64,000 bases of DNA from Climacteris rufus. Taxonomy: Eukaryota; Chordata; Aves; Passeriformes; Climacteridae. Of the stretch, positions 35,396 to 47,480 are shown piece by piece. Within the stretch, counting starts at the first letter, position 1; each line of letters begins with the position of its first letter. The notes under the pieces were generated by a model. It saw only the letters and a program-made list of their open reading frames with translations. It made no database searches and was not told the DNA's origin. The position numbers and the translations under genes were made by a program. The stretch covers positions 1,245,232-1,309,231 of the forward strand of contig VZRZ01004411.1 in assembly GCA_013398175.1 (NCBI GenBank). Direction: 5' to 3'.

Positions 35396-37184
35396 CTCTA
35401 GTAGCCACCATGTGGATATATGCACCTTTCAAGCATTTTTGGTTAAATCCTTTGCAAGCCTTACTCTAGGCTGCAAGAAATACAGGAATATACAGGTGTA
35501 TATGTTTCCTTGGATCATACAGTGAAACGAAGCAGCTCTATGTGTGGTAGTTCAGGACCATTTGAACCAGCAGAGAACACTCAGTTACCAAGCGAGGGAA
35601 CTAAAAATGGATGGACAGAAAATCTGTCTTGAGTATGTCCAGAATGGTCCCAGATAAATATTCAAGAAATGAAAGAATCCATGCAAAACCAAGATAAACT
35701 GCTATTAGCAGAGAAACGCAAATATCTCTCCCCTTCTTTTAATAGCAGAAGAGTAGGGAGCTGGACGTGAACATTTTGAAGTACATTTTGAATTATGGGA
35801 CAGTTCAAATTTTGATCCAAATATCAGTTCCCCAACTGCTGAGAAGGGATGTAGGATAGTGACAATTGGTATAAAACAGCACTGTCAGTTTTTGTTAGGG
35901 GACTTGCATAGTAGCATAACAAGATGATTTTACTACTGATGTATCTTCTGTTCAAGACAGTTAACATCAGAAGCAAGGTGTCTAATGGTGACTAACAGTA
36001 GTGCTGCTGAAGTCCTGACCACAGTGGTCCATGGCTCTTTCTACTCCACTCAGGAGAAACAGGTTGGACACAACAAAAGAGGAATTTTATGTTCAGTCTG
36101 TTTTCAGCAGGAGACCAAGCGGCATGGCTGGCTGTGCTTGAATCCAGAGCCAGAGGGACCAAAGGGAGAACATGAGGGAGGGAGCAAAAAGGAAGTTGTT
36201 TCTGCTGCGCGACTGCAGTGGTCTTGTCTGCAACACCCAAGCAAGAACCAAGGTGTGTGTTGGTCAGAGAAGTAAATATTTGTGGTGCTTTAGTTTTCAG
36301 AGGGATAAGAATTGAGACTTTACAAATCTGGTAAAATAATCAGGTTGCTTTGATGTGGAAGTGGTTCTGGACTGTAGTGGGACTTGTGTTTTGTAGTTTC
36401 CAAAATCAACTTTAATAAATATATGGTTTAGGGTGGCCAATGGAGAAAAATATCTTCAGGAATTTAATATTCAACGAGAGTCATGCCTGTGAGGACCTTT
36501 CAAATGTACTTGGTCTGCTAGGGCAGTTCCTGTGCCTGTGACTAGACTCACTGTTAACACAGCAGCAGGCAGAAATCCAGGCAGTGTTCATGGGCTTTAT
36601 CTTGTTACTCTACCACACTGTGATCCTGTTCCTCTGAAGTCTCTTTGAGTTCAGTGGCAGCAGATCCAGCCACAAGTGAGCAAGTATCAGACCACCAGAC
36701 AGAAGAAGCTACCCAAAGATTTAAGGTTTGCCTGTGCTGGCAGGATGTATGAATACCAAGGCATTGCTCATGTGCAGTTTCAAGTTGTTTGTGACCAGAT
36801 GTGCTTCTAGCACTGCACAGTGCAACTGAGGCTGCAGCCTTCTGGGAAAGCACTCAAAGTCATTGTTATTAGAAATCCAAGCCTGGTTACTATGACCTGA
36901 GGCCATATCCTGTTCACTGCACAAAGAATTAAAGCAGGACTTTGCAAGAAACACCTGTATGACTTTTCCAAGTGGTTGCCGGACTGCAATAATATTCATC
37001 AGCAATTAAAAGATATGGGAGATAAGGGCCAGGATGGACTGAGAATTATTAATAACTTTACATGTGTTTTAGAAGCAAAGATGTAATTTTTCAACACATA
37101 GCGCCATTGATCATGAGTGTCGAGAGTGCTCAGAGGTATTACAAACCAATGTACTAGGGTATGTTTTCTTTCATAAGTCTGTAC

Positions 37185-37250
37185 AAGGAATTGGAAATAA
37201 AAGGGCTAATAAGGAATTGGAAATAAGAGGGCTAATAAAAAATTAGAAAC
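37185..37250 (+). repeat. 26-bp tandem duplication
   Basis: Two adjacent 26-bp units (37185-37210 and 37211-37236) start AAGGAATTGGAAATAA and differ at one base. A degraded partial third unit follows. One mismatch indicates a fairly recent duplication. Confidence 0.9.
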
Positions 37251-37574
37251 ATCTTAGGAGTTTGCATATATTTTCTGAAGGAAGCTTAGGGAACTTTCCT
37301 CACAGAATTTAGCTGCTTATTTGATAAATGTTTCTTCCTTACATAAAATTTGTATCGTCTCTGATTTTGAGCCTGGGACATGTCTGTGGCTGCTTGTTAG
37401 TGAAGGCTCTTTATGCTTTCTCACTATACAATTGTGAAATGTCTGAATGTGCTTTGATTTGCATTATTTCTTTTCTTTCTTTCTTCTCATCCCAAATTTC
37501 AGTTCTCTTTTGTCCTGAGCAATTAAATAATTTTCTCTTTTTGGCAGCAAAGTGACTGCCTTGTTGAAGTAAAG

Positions 37575-38260
37575 ATGTTTTTTTCAGCTGTGTCCTCTTA
37601 CTGCATGCCCCAGGCCAGACTCCCTGACAGGTCACCCTGTGATGGCACCAGAGTCCTCTTGGGAGCAGTGGGAGTGCTGTTAGTCATGGCAGTGCCAGGA
37701 AGGGGGTGCCAGGGCCAGCATTGGTGCCCCCAAGGCAGCCTGGGCTACACCACACGCAGAGTGCCTACGTCGGGAGGCAGCCAGCAAAGAGCCCACAAAG
37801 CAGAAAGGCAGGGTCCTGCACCAAATACCATGTCCTTGTGCTCTGCATGCCTCGTCAGGAACCCTACAGCAAGGGCTTGGTCTTCAGCCTCTTTCTTGTC
37901 CTGACACAGCAGCAGGAGGTTTGCTGCCAGGGCTGCTGGCCTCCTATACCAGACTGGGACCCCAGAGCCCAGCCCCTAATGGGCGAGAAGAGGGCTCCCC
38001 CTCTTTCTCTGCAGTGGGCAGGGAGGTACCTGGATGTACAGGTAGGCTCTGTGACCCTCCACATTTTGAAGAGAGGGAACAGAGCTGGAGGAGCAGGGAC
38101 AGCAGGCCAGTTCAGCAGAACAGACATGTCCTGAGGTTCCCGTGGTGCCACATTGCCACACACAAGCTGTCTTCCAACTGTGGCCATGCTGGATGAGCCA
38201 CAGCCCCTACTGGGTTCCATGAGTCACTCCCTACCTGCAGGCTTGCTACATGTTACATGT
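37575..38260. other. GC-rich block upstream of CR1
   Basis: This ~690-bp segment is clearly more GC-rich than its surroundings, with few CpGs, so it is not a CpG island. Several overlapping open frames up to 142 codons reflect the lack of AT-rich stops; none is recognised. It ends near the 5' break of the CR1 copy. It may be an uncharacterised repeat or part of an older element. Confidence 0.4.
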
Positions 38261-38374
38261 TTGGTTGTAGCCCCTGTCACTTAAGGGTGAGTCAGGGCTA
38301 ACTGTTCTCGTCCTCTCTTGCCCTAAAACACAAGGTCTGCTGAGCAGCAAAGTGCCTGGAGCTTCTGAAATCTC

Positions 38375-39248
38375 AATGACACCAAGCTGTGTGGGAGAGT
38401 TGATCTTCTGGAGGGTAGGAAGGCTCTGCAGAGGGGTCTGGACAGGTTGCATTGATGGACCAAGGTCAATGGTGTGAGGTTCAACAAAGGGAAATGCTGG
38501 GTCCTGCCCTTTGGTCATAACAACCCCAGGCAGTTCTACAGGCTGGGGAAGAGTGGCAGGAAAGCTCTCTGGTTAAAAAGGACCTGGGAGTGGTGGTCAG
38601 TAGCAGCTGAACATGAGCCAGCATGTGTCCAGGTGGTCAAGAAGGCAAATGGCATTCTGGCTTGTATCAGGAACAGTGTAGCCAGCAGGACCAGGGCAGT
38701 GATTGTCCCCTGTACTCAGCACTGGTGAGGTCACACCTCTAGTGCTGTGTCCAGTTCTGGGCCCCTCACTGCAAGAAGGACATTGGGGTGCTGGAGCATG
38801 TCTGGAGAAGGACAATGGAGTTGGGGAAGGGTCTGGAGAGTAACTCAGATGAGGAGCAGCTGGGGAAGCTGGGGTTGTTTAGCCCAGAGAAAAGGAAGCT
38901 CAGGGGAGATGTTATTGCTCTCTACAGCTGCCTGAGAGGAGATTGGAGCCAGGTGGTAATTGGCCCCTTCTCCCAGGCAACAAGTGACAGGATGAGAGCA
39001 AATAGAATCAAGCTGCATCAGAAGAGGTTCAAGATGGACAGCAGGAGGAATTTGTTTATGGAAAGGGTTGTTAAACATTGCAATGGGCTGTCTAGAGAGG
39101 TGATAGAGTCACCGATCCCAGATGTGTTCAAAGAAACAACTGGATGTGGCATGTAGTGCATCTAGCTGACATGGTGGCGATCAGGCAAAGCTTGGACTCA
39201 GTGGTCTTGGAGGTCTTTTCCAATCAAAATGACTCTGTGATTCTATGA
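38375..39248 (+). mobile_element. CR1 LINE, 5'-truncated, largest copy here
   Basis: This 874-bp copy covers the end of ORF2 and the 3' UTR of a bird CR1 (J/Y-like by word content). It runs from AATGACACCAAGCTGTGTGG to the terminal octamers CTCTGTGATTCTATGA at 39233-39248. The 3' UTR carries TTGGAGGTCTTTTCCAATC just before them. The 5' break falls in the reverse-transcriptase C-terminal region, as is usual for incomplete reverse transcription. It is immobile. The next block upstream is the GC-rich segment 37575-38260, which I could not relate to CR1. Confidence 0.93.
38474..39156 (+). pseudogene. CR1 ORF2 C-terminal remnant (frameshifted)
   Basis: Two open frames together carry the end of the CR1 endonuclease/reverse transcriptase. 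The first (38474-38728) includes VKKANGILACIRNSVASRTR. The second (38788-39156) includes LGLFSPEKRKLRGDVIALY and ends in the RVVKHCNGLSREVIESPIPD motif near the ORF2 C terminus. The frames are offset by one base. The break fits loss of a single C in the run at 38707-38710, where other CR1 copies keep the tyrosine-containing motif in frame. No catalytic domain is present, so it cannot encode a functional enzyme. Confidence 0.85.
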
Positions 39249-40234
39249 AAGTGCCTTGCAGGTTTGAGGCAGGGGTGCAGATGAGGGCACTTTAGTACAA
39301 GGCTGGTTTGTTGTGACTAAGCTTGGAGGGAATTTAATGGACAGTGATGGAAGATGGCTCCTGTTTTTCACCCAGAGTGGGAACTGGGCTAAAACAAGGT
39401 GAATGGAAGGCAGAGGACAAACAGTGTTCATCCTTATGTGCTGCTGGGCTGCTCAAGCCTACTGTGGATGGCCTGTTTGTGGCCCTTTTGGCCAGTCCTC
39501 TGCAGGTGAGGGTAAGCCCTGTTCTCTGAAAAGATGTAGCAGGCTTCCTCAGCTCTTGCTTTCCTAACACCTCTTGCTTTGAAACTTGACCCTTGTGCAG
39601 TTCTCAGTAAGGATCATTCCACTAGGGAGGCTGTTACCTGGTGTAAGGGTAATGCCTGAAGACCCTGGCAAAAGTCCCATTCTTGAGCACCTGGATTGTT
39701 TCGCTAGCAGCATACCTGCCCGCACGACCCATGGCTTGTGCTCACTTCTGCCTTAAGAGAAGCCTACAGCAGAACAGTTGCCAGATCCATCTGGACTTTT
39801 TGCTTCTCCCAGTGCAGCAGAAAGCGCTGTGGTGTTCACATGCACCGTGCACATTCTGTGCTGCACCAGCGATGTCGTCTCCACTGGCTTGTGGGACGAT
39901 GCAATCCTGTGGCAAATCACTAGGACATAGGTCACAAAAAAATGTTGCTTTTAGTATGTGTCCTAGTGTACAGAAAACAGGAGAGCCTATCATATGCAGT
40001 ACAGTTTCCCCTCAGTGAATTATTCCAGGAGAAGATTAATATCCCTTGCTTCTTCCAGTCCCTTGTCAATCTTCCAGTCCTTCCACAAGAAAAAGAAACA
40101 ATGTGAGGACAGGATGCCATTGCTGCGACTGGATTGCTGTTTCTGCACAGTCAGGCTGCATCTGGGAAAGGAAGAACTGCCTCATTCCTTGTGCTCTAAG
40201 ACTGGAGAGTATGTGTGTTCTCTTGATGCAAACC
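39249..40234. other. Non-coding stretch
   Basis: No recognisable gene or repeat. GC content is moderately raised near 39700-39900, with overlapping short frames on both strands that I take as chance. Confidence 0.5.
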
Positions 40235-40390
40235 CTGATGGTAACAAGCTGGGTGGTCTCAGTGCAGACTTCTAACCTCTCTGCACTTCTGCTTCCCCTA
40301 TGTATAAAATGGGGATAGTAATAATTAACTGTTTCACAGAGGTACTGTGTTTTCATGTACGTAGAGTGCTTTGAAGGGGTAAAATACTTA
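40235..40390 (+). mobile_element. MIR-type SINE
   Basis: AAGCTGGGTGGTCTCAGTGC, CTAACCTCTCTGC, then TATAAAATGGGGATAGTAAT and TAGAGTGCTTTGAAGGGG follow the MIR core and tail in order. This is the clearest MIR in the window and indicates an ancestral amniote insertion. Confidence 0.85.
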
Positions 40391-40429
40391 GCACTATTTT
40401 AACTTTTCAAATGCAGCTGTATTTCATTG

Positions 40430-40790
40430 CAAGTATAACAGAGAGTAATATATTGGTTTAAAAACATATTTGAAACTCTTCATAATTAGGAAGTTGAGCA
40501 GTAGCAATTAATGCTCTCAGACATGGTGTTACTGCTCTTCCCTAAACTATAGCTCATTTAAAATGCTAGCCCTATAATTTATTAGCAATATTTAATACCT
40601 CAGTGACCATAAAACTCAGTGTTTTATTACCACTGATTAACATATGTTTGATGTTCTGCCCAGTATTACACAATCCAAAACAAATTACTCTCAGGAAGCT
40701 GGATATTATATAAATACAGAAAAGCAATAAATAATGCATTGAAGAAACAATTTTCTGTGGGTTCTAACATGCCACAATCTCTCCAAATTA
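40430..40790. promoter_or_regulatory. Candidate conserved non-coding element
   Basis: An AT-rich, non-repetitive block has many ATTA/TAAT words (ATAATTAGG, GCAATTAATGC, GATTAACATATG) and no transposon signature. Enhancer-like by texture only. Confidence 0.25.
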
Positions 40791-41169
40791 CTTAGAATTC
40801 CTAGTCAGTTTCCCAGTCCTGCAGGAGTGTTTGCATCAAAGAACACACTTCACACCATGTTGGCTGCTACCCCTGCTGCAAGTTTGCTGGTGACTCCTAG
40901 TATCCTGTCAGCCTCTGACACTACAGTCTGGTCATGCCCTGCCAGAAGAAACCTGAAGCTGCTTGGTCAGTGTGTCTTCAGTTATGACAGTCTCCTTAAT
41001 AAGCTACAGATGTGTGAGAAACAGAAAGGCTTTTTCATATTTCAAGATGTTTTTTTTCCCTTCTCTCAGTCTGGTGTGAAGAAAAAGAACTTTACAATCA
41101 CATTGATTTTTTTTGTTTTCTTGTGCCCCTTTAAAGCACAGCTTGGATAAGCGTAAGGGGTGAGGAACA

Positions 41170-41207
41170 GGAAAGCTGATGGACTTTGGGAAAGCTGATG
41201 GACTTAG
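41170..41207 (+). repeat. 19-bp tandem duplication
   Basis: GGAAAGCTGATGGACTTTG is followed directly by a second copy differing at one position (41189-41207). Confidence 0.9.
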
Positions 41208-43683
41208 GGAACACAAGCTGCCCAGAATCAGATTTTTTTCAGGTTTGATGGTGCAGCTGTGATAGGTGCCTGTTGAAAATCATAATATCTGGTTAGATTT
41301 TCATTGACCATGCCCAAAACTTCTCTGCAAATATCCATGGTTTCAGAGATTCAAGCTAGAACTAAGAAATCCAAATGAGATAGGTCCACTTTTGTAGCTG
41401 ATTTATTCCTATTCAACTCCACAGTTTATTTTTCTGATGGCCTGGTAGAGGACAGTTCCATCTATCCAGATCAGAGTTCACATGAAGAGCTAATAGATGT
41501 GTGCAGGAAAAGCCCAGACTCAAGTCAATAGTGTCTCCATTTAGTAGTGCAGATCTGGGCTTCCTCATCCATTTTAAAGAGCTAGATGCTGCAACTTGTA
41601 GGAAGTGAGGATTTTGCTTTTGTTTAAAGTTGTATTTCCATTGGGGGAGGGGGGTTAAAATAGTTTCAACCAGCTTGTTGTATTTATTTTAGGAGAACAA
41701 GAAAGTCAGTATTACATTTGAGAAAAATTGTTGTTCCTGTGGCAGTAGAGATTTGTGCTGAAGAGTCTTTGCTAGGGACCAGGCAGATACTGCCCAGACA
41801 CAAAACAAAACGTTGCTTGCTATCCTGGGGAACTTGCTGTTTGAGTCTGTGATATAGAAGTGGGAAACAGGGAAGAAGAAACAGTAAGATGATGACTGAG
41901 TTTCTAGCTGCTGTAATTCAGCCCTGGCTCCAGCATGGTGAACAGCTTAATGGCTCCTTTCACGCTTCTGCTCAGCCATACAGTATTTGGAACCTCAAAA
42001 AATGTACTCAAAACCTCAACCTCAAAAATGTACTGACTACACATCCTCCCGTTTCCTTAAAACTTTCTCTTGCACCCAATATGTTCCAGCAACAGGAGGT
42101 TTAGTCATTTAGCCAACTTGGGTCAATAATGGATATTTTGTTTCAGTGGCTGACTTAAAATAGGATTAGGCCAAACAAAATAGTTTTAGTTTCTTTCTTT
42201 TGCTATAACACCAATAGGAGAAGATTTGTGTTAGAGTCAGTGTGAACAATTTCATTCATCTTCAAACAAAAAGATTTATTTCAGTTTTTGACTATTGAGC
42301 TTTCTTTCCTACACTTACATAGGGCAACCTTGAAATGAAAATGGCATTGCACAACTACAATTGAAAAATTTGTTTTAAAAATTTTGAAAAAAAATGCCTT
42401 CAGCATCTTTGAAATTGAAGTATGAAACTTGTCAAGTTTTGTTCTCTGGTTTTTGAACAAAGTATGATTTTTGAAGAAGTTACCAAGAGATGTGGGTTTT
42501 GCCTGTCTATTCATAAGCCATCTAATAAACTGTTTCCAGGACCAGACCTAAACACTTCCCTCTTCAAAGAGCTTTCTGTCAAATCAGTAGATGCGATCAG
42601 AAAATGTAGTTTTTGGAGCTTGTTGCAGACTACACATCCTAAAGTTTTCACTTCTTTCTTCATATTCTAGCAATACAAAACAGAGTTTTGTGTTTGTGCC
42701 AGGGATAAAGGTTAAACTTCTGTCTTGCTGTGACCTTGCTGTGCATGAACCAGATACTGCAGACTTGGGGTATAAGACCTAATGCTTGCACAAATGGAGG
42801 CAATTTCAGCCCACCTTCTAAACTCCTGCAGAGTATAATATGAAGCTGAGAAAAGCTAGGAGGTTTTGTTGAAGCCAGTGCTAAAGTAGAGGACACCTAG
42901 CTCTTTCTCAGGCTCAACCCTACCCTATCTGAGAGATTTCTCTCTCTAAAACTGCTCTCATGAACATCTGCTAATTTCTCTTAGAAATATCAAGAATGAG
43001 GTTGTGAAAACACCAATTAAAAATTCACAAAGAATTGCTAGTGACTTGTTTAGCATTTGCTGAGGCAGATGAGAGATTTGGGTGCCAAAAGATAAAAGGA
43101 TTTTGACACTGTGATTTATATGTTAAGAAGCCTCCCCCCTCCCCCATTCACTTTTTATTTTATAAACTCCCCTGAGTCCTACTGCCCTGCAGCATTCCTT
43201 TTTGAGAGAGGCTAAAGCAACTTTTTATTTTCTCATGAGTGCATGTCAGTGCCTGTTCCTTAATTCTACATCTGGCTTAAGTGCATTCAGGTGACTCATA
43301 ACTTTGTGCTTAGTTTTTTATCTCTTTCTTCATTTATCAACAACAACAATAATATTATGTGGGAAGATTTTTTTTTTTCTTTCTAGTCTACTAACATGGA
43401 AAGCCATATGAGGAGCCCTGGTGTGAGCAAATAATGAAATATTAGACAAGATGGTGAAAGGAAATGAGATTGCTCTTTCACAATAGTTTGATGGCGAGTT
43501 AAGATCCCTGCTGCTGTTGTCTGGATTTATATTCATCCAAGTAGGCTAAGCATACTGTCAGGACATACTGAAGTGACTTATTTCTCTTTCATCCCGGTGG
43601 CATGGCACAAAACTCTATGTTCTTGTCGCTCTTGATGCCTTAGACTGGGGCACCCAAATTACAGATTTGGGGCCATGAGAGAT
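41208..43683. other. Non-coding stretch
   Basis: No gene recognised. AT-rich sequence with scattered short frames. No transposon termini before the CR1 at 43684. Confidence 0.5.
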
Positions 43684-44045
43684 CACAGAATCATAGAACA
43701 GCCTGAGTTGGAAGGGACCTTAAAGACCATCTAGTTCCAAACCCCTGCTGTGGGCCTTTCACTAAACCAGAACCCCGTTGAACCTGGCCTTGAACATTCG
43801 CAGGGATGGAGCATCTGCAGCTTTGCTGGGCAACCTGTCCCAGTGTCTCACCTTCAGAGTGAAGAATTTTAACCTAATGTATAACCTAAATGTAGCTGCT
43901 TTCAGTTTGAAGCCATTCCCACTTGCCCTGACACTGCATGCCACTGTAAAACCTTCTTCATCTTTCTTGCAGACTCCTGTCAGGAAGGCTGCAATTTGGT
44001 CACCCCTAAACCTTCCCTTTTCTAGGTTGAACAAACCCATGAATG
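43684..44045 (-). mobile_element. CR1 LINE, 5'-truncated
   Basis: The left edge TCACAGAATCATAGAA is two copies of the CR1 terminal octamer in reverse complement, so the 3' end is at 43684. GTTGGAAGGGACCTTAAAGA and CATCTAGTTCCAA follow. The segment then reads back through the 3' UTR and the ORF2 C terminus to about 44045, where similarity ends. It is well preserved and of a different CR1 subfamily from the copy at 38375. Confidence 0.95.
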
Positions 44046-44061
44046 GACCATGAAAATTCAC
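43762..44061 (-). pseudogene. CR1 ORF2 C-terminal remnant
   Basis: A 99-codon minus-strand frame contains NLEKGRFRGDQIAAFLTG, then FKLKAATFRLYIRLKFFT and DAPSLRMFKARFNGVL, which is the C-terminal region of CR1 ORF2. It is open over its whole length but lacks the endonuclease and reverse-transcriptase catalytic parts. The start Met lies just outside the clear CR1 match. The plus-strand frame at 43778-44053 is its shadow. Confidence 0.85.
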
Positions 44062-47000
44062 TCAGCCACAGCAGTGTGCTGGGGATTTTGTGAAAAGGAG
44101 CAGTAGAGACAAACTGCAGGAGCTGATCTTGTTCATGTGACCCACACTGATCTCTACTACCTGCAGGAAGAGTTACTGCAACTTACCTGTGGAAACTGAA
44201 GGTACAACTTGTGAGAAGCGGGAGATCCTGCGATACGTTGTGCCCTGTACTCATCTCAGGAGTAGGGGTGACTGGAGAGGCTGGGTCTTACTGAGATTTT
44301 TCTGGCAGACAAGAGCTATCATTTACTCTTTTTCTATATAGTATTAAGCTCAAAGGGTCCAGTTGAGGTCAGAATATGCTGCTGTAGCATGAGTATATAA
44401 TACAAAGCTGTCATCAGCTTTTGAGACAGTAAGCAGGGCAGTTTCTGTGTTTGTGGAACTTTGAAAAATTGACTTTTGCAAGGAAAAATATATGTCAAAA
44501 TTCACAAGAAATGTTGTTGCCACTATTGCAGAAAGTGACCATTATCACCAGCACGCTCAAACAGCAAAGCTGAACTGAGCTTTCATCAGAATTTGAATTG
44601 AATGTTTTCTTGATAATGTGGAAAACAACAGTTTGTCTTTCTATATCTCTACTATAGATATGTTTATCTATACTCTTGTTTGCTTATATATCTACATGTG
44701 TTCAGGAGCTCAGCAGTATTCATTTGCTAACAGTTCCTAAAGTACTGAATTAAATTGTTATTCAAAGTGTAGGGAAAGGAATACTTAGTAAAGATTAATG
44801 CTCTTTTTTGTCAGTTGCACTTAATACAGGACGTGTATGTGTTTGGAAGGCAATGGAAAACAGTTTTGTGCCTCATTTTCTTATCTGAAAGCCACTTTGT
44901 GCCCAATTGTATCAACCGTAAGGATGCCTTTTGCTTGTGCTATATATATTCCTGGCTGTTGAAACTATTTGTTCTTCTGTGTCACGTGTCCTAGGCTGGA
45001 AGAGTGACTGAGAAATGTGTCCAGTGAAATGTATGATAGTCTCCTGAAGCCAGTGTTTAGCCAGTGATGTTCCTAAATATCAGAATTTAGGCACACAGTC
45101 CGGAAAAGTGCTAGCTGTCCATGCTGGGTAGCTGCAGTATTTTTTCAGTGTCTGATGATGTTGGCTACTATTGGAGGCAGGCCACTGGTCAGCTGTGGTA
45201 GGGCTGTTCTTACATGTGTATATGTGCGTGTGTAAGTAGCAGATGCATGCAGGGTAACTTGCTAAAGGCTCTTTCTAAAACTCTGTATAGTACAGGAATG
45301 ATGCCTGGCTTCTGGTCTGGAGCCCCCAGCTCCAAGACCCCCTGCCAGGTCCGGTTTCCACTCTGGGACTCACTGTATAGCTTTACCTTGGTACTTTTCT
45401 TGCCCGTGATGCTCCTGCTTCAAAGAGGTCTCAAGAGGGCCCCAGGCCTGGCCCGAGCTGGGAGCAAAGCTGCTTTGTCTGTGAAAGGCTAAACAAAGTC
45501 AAATGTCTTCCTGTTTCAGTTATTCAAGGTAAAAGTTGTACGTGGGTCTCCTTTCATGCACAATAGTAAAAAGGCTACTGTTTGTTTTTGCACCTACTCA
45601 CAGGGATCTTACTGATGATTTGCTTGCCATCCTCCACCCAGGTGAGTCATGTGGGAAGTCACTTGGGAGAGTCAGAAGCACACCAGGTGCAGACACTATC
45701 TGTTCTTGGTATCTCTTATATACAAATATAAACAGAAGGAGGTTCTCCTTGAGTGATGCTGGAGAGCTTTGAACTGTCTGCCCCATTCATTCCAAATATG
45801 TCTTGGCAGTATTGTTAAGGATGCATTTCATGTGTGAACTTTATGCCATATTCTATACATAACACAGACATGGCTTTCCAGAAGCCTCTTCTTACTGGCA
45901 ATAGACTGCAGGTTATGTCATCTCCCAGGTGCATTGCTTAATGTTAATCTTATGAAATGCAAAGTTCACACATACTTGACACATCCCCATGTGCAAAAAA
46001 ATCACCCCTTGAATCCAAACAAATACCTGTAAATAGTGGCAAATATAAGTTAATTTGTCATCTGCAGCCCACGTGCACCTACAGCATACAAGTCAGACAG
46101 AATGAAAGTAATCCTGAAGTACCAACCACCGGGGAATCCTGAGCTCAAGCCAAGTCTCCTTCCTGTGCCTGTCCTCATTGTGTGTGTTCAACCATAAGAC
46201 TGAGCATTATGAAAAGACCTTCTGAGAGAAACATGCAGGGTTTGTTTTTTTTTTCAAAACCCAGCCATAGGCTGGCAAAATGTCATACCTCAGGGAGTTT
46301 CAGCCAGTCTCTGGAATTGCCATCTTTCACAGGACTTTTAAAGGAAGACCTTTTGATCCCATTTTGTAAAGCAGATAAGCAACTATTCAATCTCATCTGC
46401 CTTACAGTAGCAGACAAATTGCTCATATCTGCCCTGTATTTTGCAGCCATTCTAAGCAGTGTATTTCAAACTAGATCTTACAATATGAAATGCAGGAAGA
46501 CAGAGTACCATAATTCCATTTTTGCAGTAACTGCCAATATTTTTAACAAGGGGCATCCTCAAGAGACTTACAGACTTAGCCTGGGATAAAGCTTGTGGGT
46601 AGAATATCTGTCTTCCCAGGGAGAAGGAGGAGTTTGGGCAATGTACTAATTTGTTTTTCCATTCAAATTAAAATGCTGCTTCATAACCCAGTCAAAGAAA
46701 GAGACAGCACCACCCATCAAATAAACTTTGCTGCAAATGTTCCTGATCTGCTTTAGGAAGTTGGTAATGTCAGTGCCAGAGTGCTTGGTTTGCCTAAGTC
46801 AATATGGCAACCAGAGTGATGTCAGAAAGAGAGAGGCGGCTTCTTGTCACTGAGTACAAACTGGCCTATTGCAAAAAGATATTTCAGTAGCCCTTTTTTG
46901 ATTCCCTGATCTCTCCTGACAAAGATGACTAAGCAACTTCAGAAAGGAGGTGAGCATCAGCAGCATAGAGGAAATTCTCCATTGATTTTTGAAGGCAAAT

Positions 47001-47229
47001 TGTGCCTGCATATTCCATTTATCCTGTATCAGTTAATATAGAGCTGAGATCTTCTTCACAGTGTTACATTTTCAATACGGGGAACCATTTTAAGCTTATT
47101 TTACCACTCTCTTTTTTTTCCCCAAGCACACATATCCATAAGTGCCTACTTCACTTGTGAGGGTACAAAGTGAATATGAGGGTGGATTTTGCCCACTAAG
47201 TCAAAGTGGTCGTATTATCCCTACTCATT

Positions 47230-47480
47230 AGGGAGGTAAGCCATTGTTAATGCCTGCAGAAGCTTTCCAAGCTCAATTAAGTTGTGGCAGTATAAAACAA
47301 ATGTTTGCAATAGGGCAAACTTCTTCAGCTCACATCCGGCCAAAACCGACAGTGAGTAGTCGGCAGACTGCCCATATTTAATTACATTATCCTCTGCCTG
47401 CAGTGTACCACAGGCCTCTGGAGGGAATCCAGGGCCATATATATCTTGTTTATATTTGCTTGTAGTTTTTAATGATTTAT
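47230..47480. promoter_or_regulatory. Candidate conserved non-coding element
   Basis: A non-repetitive block combines ATTAAGTT, TTTAATTACATT and TTTAATGATTTA words with retained CpGs. CCGAC (47346) and GTCGG (47359) form a small inverted repeat around AGTGAGTA. CpG retention in such AT-rich DNA is the main reason to suspect constraint. Confidence 0.3.

Larger units (their letters stand above)
35396..38374. other. Non-coding stretch with a GC-rich right end
   Basis: No gene recognised. A tandem duplication lies at 37185-37250 and a GC-rich block at 37575-38260, each listed separately. Confidence 0.5.

Noticed and set aside
43778..44053. 91-codon plus-strand frame
   Set aside because: It is the antisense of a CR1 ORF2 remnant.
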